From contig NZ_JACCFQ010000001.1 of assembly GCF_013410215.1 (NCBI RefSeq), forward strand, positions 1,364,001-1,428,000: DNA of 64,000 nucleotides, written 5' to 3'. Below are positions 26,789 through 34,557 of the stretch, piece by piece; position 1 is the stretch's first letter; every line of letters begins with the position of its first letter. The notes below the pieces were generated by a model, which worked only from the letters and a program-made list of their open reading frames with translations, was not told the DNA's origin and made no database searches. Source of the DNA: Nesterenkonia sandarakina. Lineage in GTDB: Bacteria; Actinomycetota; Actinomycetes; Actinomycetales; Micrococcaceae. The position numbers and the translations under genes were made by a program.

Positions 26789-29158
26789 ATGAACGACCCC
26801 TCGCGCCCCCACGACGTCATCGAGGTCATCGGTGCGAGAGAGAACAATCTCAAGGGATTCAGCCTGCAGATCCCGAAGCGGGCCCTGACCGTCTTCACCG
26901 GGGTCTCCGGTTCGGGCAAGTCCTCGCTGGTCTTCGGAACCATCGCCGCGGAGTCCCAGCGGATGATCAACGAGACCTACAGTGCGTTCCTGCAGGGCTT
27001 CATGCCGAGCCTGAGCCGACCCGAGGTGGAGGATCTGCAGGGGCTGACCGCGGCGATCGTGGTCAACCAGGAGCGCCTCGGGGCGAACAGCCGCTCCACC
27101 GTGGGGACCGTGACCGACGTCAACACGCTGCTGCGGATCCTGTTCAGCCGGATCGGGGAGCCGCAGATCGGCGGCCCGCAGGCCTTCTCCTTCAACGTGG
27201 CCAGCATCAGCGGGGCCGGTGCGGTCAGCTTTGAGCGCGGCGGAGAGAAGACCAAGGAGCGCCGCGAGTTCAGCATCACCGGTGGCATGTGCCCGCGCTG
27301 CGAGGGTCGCGGGCAGATCAACGACATCGACGTCGCCCAGCTGATCGATGAGTCGCTCTCGCTGAACCAGGGCGCCATCACGGTGCCCGGGTACAAGGCC
27401 GGGGGCTGGTCGGTGCGGTATTACTCCGAATCCGGCTTCTTCGATCCGGACAAGCCGGTGCGCGACTACTCGGAGCAGGAGCGCCACGATCTGCTGCACC
27501 GCGAGCCGGAGAAGGTCAAGATGAGCGGGATCAACATGACCTATCAGGGTCTGGTGCCGCAGGTGCGCAAGTCCATGCTCGCCAAGGACCGCGACGCGAT
27601 GCAGCCGCATATCCGGGCGTTCGTGGACCGCGCGGTCACCTTCGTGGCCTGCCCGGAGTGCGAGGGGACCCGGCTGAGCGCGCTCACCCGTTCGGTGACC
27701 GTTCAGGGTCGCAACATCGCCGAGGTCTGCGCGATGCAGCTCAGCGACCTCGCCGGATGGCTGCGAACGGTTCAGGCCCCCGGGGTCGCTCCGCTGCGTG
27801 CCTCGCTGCTGGAGACCGTGGAGCACTTCATCGAGATCGGGCTGGGCTACCTCAGTCTGGACCGGCCAGCCGGCACGCTCTCCGGCGGTGAGGCGCAGCG
27901 GGTGAAGATGATCCGACACCTGGGCTCCGCGCTGACCGACATCACCTATGTCTTCGACGAGCCCACCATCGGGCTGCACCCGCATGACATCGACCGGATG
28001 AACACGATGCTGCTGCGACTGCGCGATAAGGGCAACACTGTGCTGGTGGTCGAGCACAAGCCGGAGACCATCGAGATCGCCGACCATGTGGTGGACCTGG
28101 GCCCACGGGCCGGGGAGGCCGGCGGGGAGCTCTGCTTCGAGGGCACCGTGGCGCAGCTGCGCGGCAGCGACACCCTCACCGGCCGGCACCTGGACTACCG
28201 GGCGCAGGTCAAGGACGAGGTCCGCTCGGCCACCGGGGAGATGCAGATCCGCGGAGCCCGGCGCAACAACCTGCGTGAGGTCGACGTGGACATCCCCACC
28301 GGGGTGCTCACCGTGATCACCGGAGTGGCCGGATCGGGAAAGTCCACGCTGATCGAGGGCAGCCTCGCCGGACGGGAGGGAGTGACCTTCATCGACCAGA
28401 GCGGGATCAAAGGCTCCTCGCGTTCGAACCCCGCCACCTACACCGGGCTGCTGGAGCCGATCCGAAAGGCCTTCGCCAAGGCCAACGGGGTCAAGCCCGC
28501 GCTGTTCAGCGCGAACTCCGAGGGGGCCTGCCCCACCTGCGGCGGCGCCGGGGTGATCTACACCGAACTGGGCGTCATGGAGACGGTGGCGAGCCCCTGT
28601 GAGGACTGTGAGGGCCGCCGCTTCCGGCGCGAGGTGCTGGCATACACGCTCGGCGACGAGCACGGCGGAGCCAAGAACATCAGTGAGGTGCTCAGCCTCT
28701 CGGTGGACCAGGCGCAGGCGTTCTTCTCCGCCGGGGCCGCCCGCGTCCCGGCCGCGATGAAGATCCTGACCCGACTCTCCGACGTCGGCCTGGGCTACCT
28801 GCGGCTGGGGCAGCCGCTGAACACGCTCTCCGGGGGTGAGCGGCAGCGGATCAAGCTGGCCACGAAGATGGCCGACCCCGGCGGGGTCTACGTCCTGGAT
28901 GAACCCACCACCGGGCTGCACCTGGCTGACGTGGCGAACCTGCTGGGCCTGCTCGACCGGCTGGTGGACTCCGGAACCTCAGTGGTCGTGATCGAGCATC
29001 ACCAGGCCGTGATGGCCCACGCGGACTGGATCATCGACATGGGGCCAGGGGCAGGCAGCGACGGCGGCCGGGTGGTCTTCACCGGCACCCCGGCCCAGCT
29101 GATCGCCCAGGCGCAGACGCTCACCGCGCAGCACCTGGCGCGCTACGTCGCCGGGTGA
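26789..29158 (+). CDS. UvrA-like ABC-ATPase paralogue (UvrA2-type)
   Basis: A 789-residue protein with two UvrA-like halves. Walker A motifs are GVSGSGKSS (about residues 38-46) and GVAGSGKST (about 512-520). Signatures are LSGGEAQRVKM (about 370) and LSGGERQRIKL (about 680). Each half has a zinc-finger-like pair (CPRC...CPEC; CPTC...CEDC). Housekeeping UvrA is about 950-1000 residues; the shorter length and lack of a clear UvrB-binding domain fit the UvrA2/DrrC-type paralogues tied to DNA-binding drug resistance or DNA damage tolerance. It is 15 bp downstream of rlmN, probably co-transcribed. A true uvrA should lie elsewhere. Confidence 0.9.
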   Translation: MNDPSRPHDVIEVIGARENNLKGFSLQIPKRALTVFTGVSGSGKSSLVFGTIAAESQRMINETYSAFLQGFMPSLSRPEVEDLQGLTAAIVVNQERLGANSRSTVGTVTDVNTLLRILFSRIGEPQIGGPQAFSFNVASISGAGAVSFERGGEKTKERREFSITGGMCPRCEGRGQINDIDVAQLIDESLSLNQGAITVPGYKAGGWSVRYYSESGFFDPDKPVRDYSEQERHDLLHREPEKVKMSGINMTYQGLVPQVRKSMLAKDRDAMQPHIRAFVDRAVTFVACPECEGTRLSALTRSVTVQGRNIAEVCAMQLSDLAGWLRTVQAPGVAPLRASLLETVEHFIEIGLGYLSLDRPAGTLSGGEAQRVKMIRHLGSALTDITYVFDEPTIGLHPHDIDRMNTMLLRLRDKGNTVLVVEHKPETIEIADHVVDLGPRAGEAGGELCFEGTVAQLRGSDTLTGRHLDYRAQVKDEVRSATGEMQIRGARRNNLREVDVDIPTGVLTVITGVAGSGKSTLIEGSLAGREGVTFIDQSGIKGSSRSNPATYTGLLEPIRKAFAKANGVKPALFSANSEGACPTCGGAGVIYTELGVMETVASPCEDCEGRRFRREVLAYTLGDEHGGAKNISEVLSLSVDQAQAFFSAGAARVPAAMKILTRLSDVGLGYLRLGQPLNTLSGGERQRIKLATKMADPGGVYVLDEPTTGLHLADVANLLGLLDRLVDSGTSVVVIEHHQAVMAHADWIIDMGPGAGSDGGRVVFTGTPAQLIAQAQTLTAQHLARYVAG

Positions 29159-29184
29159 TCGTTGGGTCTGGATAGGCTGGGGCG

Positions 29185-30363
29185 ATGATGCCTTCGCAGA
29201 GATCACAGGTCCCCGGCTTCGAGGTGATGAGCATCCTGGCGCGGATCGATGCGATGCGCGCCGCCGGAAAGGACGTCGTCTCCCTGACCGCAGGAGAGCC
29301 CGGCTCCGGCGCCCCGGTGGCGGTCAACCAGGCGGCCGCGGCGATCCACGCCAGCAACACAGTGCTGAACTACACCGCGGCGATGGGGATCGCCCCGCTG
29401 CGCGAAGCGATCGCAGCACACTACGAAAGCTGGTACGGGGTCACTGTGCCGCCGGAGCGGATCGCGGTGACCACCGGCTCCTCGGGGGCCTTCATGCTCA
29501 GCTTCCTGGCGGCCTTCGACCCGGGAGACCGGGTCGCGCTGGCGCGCCCCGGGTACCCCGCCTACCGCAACATCCTCACCGCGCTCGGCATCGAGGTGGT
29601 GGACCTGGACTGCGGCCCGAAAGAGCGGTTCCAGCCCACGATCGCACAGCTGCAGGACCAGCTCGACGCCGGCAACTCCCTGGCCGGACTGATCCTCGCC
29701 TCACCGGCGAACCCCACCGGCACCATGGTTCAGCGGGCACAGCTGGAAGAGCTCGCCGCGTGGTGCGTCGAGCACGGAGTCCAGCTGATCAGCGATGAGA
29801 TCTATCACGGGATCAGCTACGGGTCCGAGAACGTGAGCGCCACCGAGATGGGGGAGGACCCGGTGGTCATCTCCTCCTTCTCGAAATACTGGGGGATGCC
29901 CGGCTGGAGGCTGGGCTGGATGGTGCTCCCGGAGCACCTGGTGGACCCGGTGTCCCGGCTCGCCGGGAACGTGTCGCTCTGCCCGCCGCACGCCACCCAG
30001 CTCGCGGCCGTCGAGGCGTTCACGCCGGCTTCGCTCGACTTCGCCGCCTCGCAGGTGAGCGGTTATGCCGCTGCGCGCGAGCGCGTGCTGGGGCTGATCC
30101 CACAGCTGGGCTGGGGCGAGGTCGCCCCGGCCGACGGCGCCTTCTACGTCTACGCGCATCTGGGCGAGCAGCTCGAGCGCTTCGGTGATTCACCGGCCTA
30201 CTGCGCAGCCCTGCTGGAGGGTGCCGGTGTCGCCGTCGTCCCAGGCACCGACTTCGATCCGGTGGCCGGGCAGCACTGGATCCGGCTCAGCCTGGCCCCC
30301 GGGGAGCAGGCTGTCGCGGAGGGACTGCGCCGGATCCTGGCATTCCAGGCCGTCCGGGCATGA
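29185..30363 (+). CDS. PLP-dependent aminotransferase class I/II (aspartate aminotransferase-like)
   Basis: A 392-residue fold-type I aminotransferase. The internal aldimine Lys234 is in SSFSKYWGMPGWRLGW, the PLP-phosphate and pyridine-ring contacts are in VTTGSSGAFML (about residues 93-103), SPANPTGTM (about 173) and SDEIYHGISYG (about 202). The C-terminal 'HWIRLSLAPG' gives the substrate-carboxylate Arg. It is most similar in pattern to aspartate- or alanine-type enzymes, but the amino donor cannot be read. It starts 26 bp after the UvrA-like gene and is convergent with the molybdoenzyme gene, 6 bp apart. Confidence 0.88.
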   Translation: MMPSQRSQVPGFEVMSILARIDAMRAAGKDVVSLTAGEPGSGAPVAVNQAAAAIHASNTVLNYTAAMGIAPLREAIAAHYESWYGVTVPPERIAVTTGSSGAFMLSFLAAFDPGDRVALARPGYPAYRNILTALGIEVVDLDCGPKERFQPTIAQLQDQLDAGNSLAGLILASPANPTGTMVQRAQLEELAAWCVEHGVQLISDEIYHGISYGSENVSATEMGEDPVVISSFSKYWGMPGWRLGWMVLPEHLVDPVSRLAGNVSLCPPHATQLAAVEAFTPASLDFAASQVSGYAAARERVLGLIPQLGWGEVAPADGAFYVYAHLGEQLERFGDSPAYCAALLEGAGVAVVPGTDFDPVAGQHWIRLSLAPGEQAVAEGLRRILAFQAVRA

Positions 30364-30369
30364 GCCCGA

Positions 30370-32052
30370 TCAGTCCACGCTGAATTCGATCCGGTGCTGA
30401 CCGGTGGCGGCATTGGGGATCGGATCCCGGCGCTCATCGGTCTGGGTCTCCCCGGCGGCGTTGATCGCGCGCACGGTCACCGCATGTCGCCCTGAGCTGA
30501 CATCGGCGAAGGTGTGCCGCCACTGCCGCCAGGTGTCGATGTTGACCTCATCGGCCAGCTCCACGGACTCCCAGTCCCCGTCGTCCAGGCGCACCTCGAC
30601 CTCGGCGACACCCTCGTGCTGGGCCCAGGCGGTACCGGCGACGACGAGCTCCTCGCCGCTGTCCACGCGGGCCAGCGGGCGGGGCACATCGATCCGCGAG
30701 GCGACCAGGATCGGGCCCCTCGCGTCCCAGCCCCGATCGGTCCAGTACGCGGTCTCGGCATCGAAGCGAGTGACCTCCAGCTCGGTGACCCATTTGGTGG
30801 CCGAGACGTAGCCGTAGAGGCCCGGCACCACCAGCCGAGCCGGGTAGCCGTGCTGGGCGGGAAGCGGCTCGCCGTTCATCCCCACGGCCAGCAGGCAGGC
30901 GCGGTCCTCATCGGTGAGCACCTCCAGCGGGGTGGAGGCGGTCCAGCCGTCGATGGAGCGGGAGAGCACCATATCGGCCTCGCCCAGCGGGCGGGCCCGG
31001 GCGAGCAGCTCCCGGATCGGGTAGCCGAGCCAGGTGGCGTTGCCCAGCAGATCTCCGCCCACGGGGTTGGACACGCAGGTCAGGGTGATGTGGTGCTCCT
31101 CCAACGGCAGCTCCAGCAGCTCAGCCATGGTGATGGTGACCTCCTCCTCGACCAGGCCGTGGATCCGCAGCGTCCAGTCCTCGGGGGAGAGCTCCGGCAC
31201 CACCAGGGCGGTGTCGATCCGGTAGAAGTCGTTGTTCGGGGTGATGAACGGTGCGACCCCGTCCACCCCGACGCTGGCCCCGGCCGGGATCGCCGGGGCG
31301 GGCACCGCGGGGGCGGGCAGGACCAGCCGTGCTGCGGCCTCCCCGGCGCCGACGCCGAAGGCGTTGACCGAGCGGCCGAAGGTGATCGAGCCCGCGGCGA
31401 TGGCGGTGCCGGCGGCTGCCAGGCCCAGGAAGCGGCGCCGCGAATGGGCGCGGTCATCTTCGGTGCTGGGGCGGTCGGCGGCGGGGGATGAGGTGGCGGA
31501 GGGGGTTGTGGGTGAGCCGGCGCTCGAGCCAGCACGGTCGGCCTGGGAGGCGCGGGTGAAGCCCGTGGCCGCGCCGCTGAGCAGCAGCAGGCTCACGATG
31601 CCGAGTCCGCCGCCGATCAGGGTCGGCAGTGCGTCCAGCGGCGAGCTCTCGGGTCGCAGCAGCACCACGACGAGCAGGGTCACCACGACCGCGGAGAACA
31701 CGATCACGGCCAGGCGCAGGCTGCGCCGGGCCAGGGCCCCGATCAGGGCCGCCAGGATCATCCCCACGATGCCCATGCTCAGGTAGAGCACCAGCTTGTT
31801 GTTGCTCCCGAAGTAGGAGATCGCGAAATCCTGCAGCCAGCTCGGTGAGAGCGTGATGATCGTGGAGCCCAGCGAGACCAGCGGAGAGGAGGCGGGACCG
31901 AAGAGCCTGGAGATGAGATCCGCCAGGCCCAGGAAGATCGCCGCGGCAAGGACACCTGCCAGCAGGTGCGGGATCAGGTCACGTCGGCGCCGAGGATCTC
32001 GGCCTGCGGCTGGTTCCTGGGTGCCGGGCGTCTCGTGCACTGTCTCAGTCAT
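30370..32052 (-). CDS. Membrane-anchored molybdopterin-dependent oxidoreductase (sulfite-oxidase fold)
   Basis: A 560-residue protein. Residues 20-170 have about four hydrophobic helices. A twin-arginine stretch SRRRFLGLAAAG (about 205) then starts one further helix, and an extracytoplasmic domain follows (about 240-560). That domain carries the molybdenum Cys in ITLTCVSNPVGG (about 330), 'WLGYPIRELL' and an Ig-like Mo-co dimerisation part (about 450-560). This layout matches the actinobacterial molybdoenzyme group that needs both Sec and Tat for insertion. The ATG at 32052 is preferred; a start at 32079 would add 9 residues. The start is 46 bp after the rskA stop, so it is probably in that operon. 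Confidence 0.85.
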   Translation of the reverse strand: MTETVHETPGTQEPAAGRDPRRRRDLIPHLLAGVLAAAIFLGLADLISRLFGPASSPLVSLGSTIITLSPSWLQDFAISYFGSNNKLVLYLSMGIVGMILAALIGALARRSLRLAVIVFSAVVVTLLVVVLLRPESSPLDALPTLIGGGLGIVSLLLLSGAATGFTRASQADRAGSSAGSPTTPSATSSPAADRPSTEDDRAHSRRRFLGLAAAGTAIAAGSITFGRSVNAFGVGAGEAAARLVLPAPAVPAPAIPAGASVGVDGVAPFITPNNDFYRIDTALVVPELSPEDWTLRIHGLVEEEVTITMAELLELPLEEHHITLTCVSNPVGGDLLGNATWLGYPIRELLARARPLGEADMVLSRSIDGWTASTPLEVLTDEDRACLLAVGMNGEPLPAQHGYPARLVVPGLYGYVSATKWVTELEVTRFDAETAYWTDRGWDARGPILVASRIDVPRPLARVDSGEELVVAGTAWAQHEGVAEVEVRLDDGDWESVELADEVNIDTWRQWRHTFADVSSGRHAVTVRAINAAGETQTDERRDPIPNAATGQHRIEFSVD

Positions 32053-32097
32053 GTCTTGAGTTCGTAGCCGAGGCGGCATTCGGATGGGTGGACCGGG

Positions 32098-32904
32098 TCA
32101 GAGATCTGCGAGAACCACGGGGTCGCTGGTGGGGGCCTCGGAGCCGCCCGCCGGTTCCACCGTGACGCCGAAGGTCATGTCCTGGTCCATGGGGAGGTCC
32201 GTGAGCAGCTCGGTGCTGGTGCCGGTCATCAGTCCGGCGCTGTGCGGGCCCTCTTCATCGATCAGCCAGAGCTGCATGGTCTGGTCCTCACTGAGCTCGG
32301 GCATGTCGTGAGGTGTCAGGTGCAGCATCTGCTCGGAGACCGAGTAGGCCAGGGTCAGCCGTCCGCCCACGGTCGCCTCCGCCTCGGTGAAGGCCAGATC
32401 AGAGGCGCTGAGCAGACGCTGGGTACGCTCGCGCTCCGCCTCCGCCACGGTCAGCGATTCCTGGATCTCGGTGGTGTCCTGCTGCTGGTTGATTAGCGCT
32501 CCGGCCAGGACCGCGGAGAGCAGCAGCAAGGTGGAGGCGGCCAGCGCGAAGAGCATCGTGGCCGGTCGGCGCGACCGCGACGCCGCAGCCGGGCGCTCCC
32601 GCTGCTCCTGCGGTGCGTCAGGGGCTGACGCGGGGGCTGGCACAGTGGCTGACACATCCTCCGGCGCCGAGTCAGGCGCCTGCTGGTGCAGCCGGGGGAT
32701 GGCGAGGATCGCCGCTTCGGTCTCTGGGCTGGGCGCGATGGCGTCATCAGACTCGGCCAGCAGTCCCAGCGTCTCGCTGAAGGACTGGACCTCCTCGGCG
32801 AAGCTGGGGTCGGTGGCCTCGAGGTCGAGGGCCTGGAGCATCTCGGCATCGGCCAGGGTCCCGAGGGCAAGGCCAGCTGCCAGGTATTCGCGATCGGCGT
32901 TCAT
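32098..32904 (-). CDS. rskA: Anti-sigma-K factor RskA
   Basis: A 268-residue anti-sigma factor. A short N-terminal cytoplasmic part (about residues 1-75, 'REYLAAGLALGTLADAEM...') is followed by an Ala/Pro-rich linker. One membrane helix (about 115-140) leads to an RskA-type extracytoplasmic domain (about 165-268, 'MLHLTPHDMPELSEDQTMQLWLIDEEG...'). It would hold SigK at the membrane until released by regulated proteolysis. No CHCC zinc motif is present, which fits the RskA type. ATGA overlaps the sigK stop, so they are translationally coupled. Confidence 0.9.
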   Translation of the reverse strand: MNADREYLAAGLALGTLADAEMLQALDLEATDPSFAEEVQSFSETLGLLAESDDAIAPSPETEAAILAIPRLHQQAPDSAPEDVSATVPAPASAPDAPQEQRERPAAASRSRRPATMLFALAASTLLLLSAVLAGALINQQQDTTEIQESLTVAEAERERTQRLLSASDLAFTEAEATVGGRLTLAYSVSEQMLHLTPHDMPELSEDQTMQLWLIDEEGPHSAGLMTGTSTELLTDLPMDQDMTFGVTVEPAGGSEAPTSDPVVLADL

Positions 32905-33509
32905 CCGGCACCTCCTAACTGGGCCCTGAGTCTTCGCATGCCGTCTCGTATTCTGGATTTCACTGTCCCAAGCGGGACATCGAGTCGCGTGGCGATCTCT
33001 GAGTGAGACAGTTCCTGGTAGTAGGCCATCGCAATCGCGGTGGCCTGCTCTTCGGGGAGTCTCTGCAGCGCGGTGCGCGCCCGATCTGCCTCCACCTGTG
33101 TGAGGACTGAGTCCTGGACATCTGGCTCATGCTCGTGAGCCTGCTTCACCCCCTGGGTGAAGTCTCGGTTCTGCTGGGCCTGGACCGCTCGTACCCGGTC
33201 GATCGCTCGACGCCGGCACATCGTGGTCAGCCAGGCCCGTCCGCTTCCGGCGTTCGGCCGGTAGCTCTTGGCGTTGATCCAGACTTCGGTGAAGATCTCT
33301 TGGAGAACTTCCTCCGCCAGGGATCTGTTCCGCAGCACCCGAAGTGCAGTCGCCAACAGAATCGAGCCCTGGTCGTGGTAGAGCTGCTCGAAGGCCCGCT
33401 CGTCGCCCTGCTGGATCCGCAGCAGCAGATCGCCGCAGGGATCCGCCGAGCCGTCCACCGGAATCTGCGCGCCGTCGGCCGCTGACCCGGACCTGCCCAT
33501 CTCTTGCAT
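32901..33509 (-). CDS. sigK: ECF RNA polymerase sigma factor SigK
   Basis: A 202-residue ECF sigma factor. Region 2 spans about residues 25-95 (FEQLYHDQGSILLATALRVLRN, 'AEEVLQEIFTEVWINAKSY', AWLTTMCRRRAIDRVRA). Region 4 spans about 140-195 (LPEEQATAIAMAYYQELSHSEIATRLDVPLGTVKSRIRDGMRRLR). The ATG at 33509 is chosen over a longer in-frame start; a second ATG at 33500 is possible. It is named SigK because it is paired with RskA and follows a fasciclin lipoprotein gene, as in the mycobacterial SigK/MPT70/MPT83 system. The sequence itself does not prove orthology. Confidence 0.87.
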   Translation of the reverse strand: MQEMGRSGSAADGAQIPVDGSADPCGDLLLRIQQGDERAFEQLYHDQGSILLATALRVLRNRSLAEEVLQEIFTEVWINAKSYRPNAGSGRAWLTTMCRRRAIDRVRAVQAQQNRDFTQGVKQAHEHEPDVQDSVLTQVEADRARTALQRLPEEQATAIAMAYYQELSHSEIATRLDVPLGTVKSRIRDGMRRLRAQLGGAG

Positions 33510-33584
33510 CCCAACAGGATGCCACATCCTGGGCGGAGACCTTCGCATCGACTGGCGTCTTGCAGCTGGTGTGTGAACTGACGA

Positions 33585-33631
33585 CGGCGGCGCCCGCATC
33601 CCGAGATCAGGGTGGGTGCGCGGCGCCGCCG
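33585..33631 (-). terminator. Inverted repeat between fasciclin gene and sigK
   Basis: CGGCGGCGCC (33585-33594) and GGCGCCGCCG (33622-33631) form a perfect 10-bp inverted repeat around a 27-nt loop. It is 53 bp after the fasciclin stop on the minus strand and 75 bp before the sigK start. It could be a terminator or attenuator that reduces read-through from the fasciclin gene. Confidence 0.4.
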
Positions 33632-33683
33632 GGTCGTTCAGAACTGCTCAGGAGCGCTCAGCGGTGACCGAGCCCAGCGAGGA

Positions 33684-34415
33684 TCACTCCTCGGCAGCTG
33701 CTGGCATCAGCACGGCGTCGACCATGTAGACGGTGGCGTTGTCGGTCATCACGCCGCCGCAGACCAGGCCGGCCTCGTCGAACATCAGATCGTCGCCTTC
33801 GCCCTCGACGGTCACGGTGGCGCCGTTGACGGTCTCGTGCTCGCCGGCGATCTCATCGGGGGAGAGCTGGCCGGGGATGACGTGGTAGGTCAGCACATCG
33901 GTGAGCATGTCGGCATCCTCGACCACAGCGTTGAGGTCTTCTTCAGGGATGGCGGCGAATGCGTCATCGGTGGGAGCGATCACGGTGAACTCGTCACCAT
34001 TGAGCGTGTCCACCAGGTCCACATCGGGGTTCAGCTCGCCGGAGACTGCCGCGGTCAGCGTGGTCAGCATCGGGTTGTTCGAGGCGGCGGTGGCCACCGG
34101 ATCCTGGGCCATGCCCTCGACCGAGCCGTCGCCCTCGGGGACCTGCTCGGCGTAGTCGGCACAGCTGGCGCCGACCAGGTTGGCCGCCGGATCAGCCTCG
34201 TCCATGGACTCCGACTCCTCATCCATGGGCTCCTCGGACTCCATGGACTCGGTCTCTTCATCCATGGGAGCCTCTGACTCCATGGTCTCCTCGGTCATCT
34301 CCTGGTCGGACTCTGCTGCCGGCTCTTCGGCGTCGCCGCCGCAGGCGCTGAGGCCCAGCAGGGCCACCATGCCGATTCCGAGCAGGGACGAGGTCTTGCG
34401 CATCTCGGTCTTCAT
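33684..34415 (-). CDS. Fasciclin-domain lipoprotein with Met/Glu-rich tail (MPT70/MPT83-like)
   Basis: A 243-residue exported protein. A lipoprotein signal peptide ends at LLGLSAC (lipobox, about residue 25). Residues 28-80 are acidic and methionine-rich, with repeats of the type [12 protein letters not shown]. The FAS1 domain occupies about 100-240 and includes the H1 motif [17 protein letters not shown] and the H2 motif YHVIPGQL. A ribosome site (AGGAGA, 9 bp before the ATG) supports the start at 34415; 8 further upstream codons are in frame but less likely. It lies in front of sigK on the same strand, with a SigK-like promoter upstream. Known homologues are secreted adhesion-like antigens; the role here is not known. 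Confidence 0.9.
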   Translation of the reverse strand: MKTEMRKTSSLLGIGMVALLGLSACGGDAEEPAAESDQEMTEETMESEAPMDEETESMESEEPMDEESESMDEADPAANLVGASCADYAEQVPEGDGSVEGMAQDPVATAASNNPMLTTLTAAVSGELNPDVDLVDTLNGDEFTVIAPTDDAFAAIPEEDLNAVVEDADMLTDVLTYHVIPGQLSPDEIAGEHETVNGATVTVEGEGDDLMFDEAGLVCGGVMTDNATVYMVDAVLMPAAAEE

Positions 34416-34492
34416 GACTGAATCTCCTGTTGATCGCACTTGGTCTGTGTCACGGCCTCTGGTCGGGGTATCGACCAGGCCATGTACGCAGA

Positions 34493-34519
34493 GTTCGGAG
34501 CGGGGACAGGATCGGATGG
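34493..34519 (-). promoter_or_regulatory. Candidate SigK promoter upstream of fasciclin gene
   Basis: On the minus strand, CCATCC (complement of 34514-34519) and CCGAAC (complement of 34493-34498) are separated by 15 nt. Mycobacterial SigK promoters are recalled as a CCATCC -35 and CCGAAT -10, with a spacer near 16-18. The match is 11 of 12 bases but the spacer is slightly short. The site is 78 bp before the fasciclin start. Confidence 0.5.
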
Positions 34520-34557
34520 TGATTTGTTGAAAAACTTTCCCGAGGGTCAGATCCGGG

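Noticed and set aside
25280-28921. A 1213-codon open frame on the minus strand
   Set aside because: It lies opposite rlmN and the UvrA-like gene, which have full family motifs. The frame has no recognisable domain and a His/Arg/Gly-rich makeup typical of antisense reading in GC-rich coding DNA.
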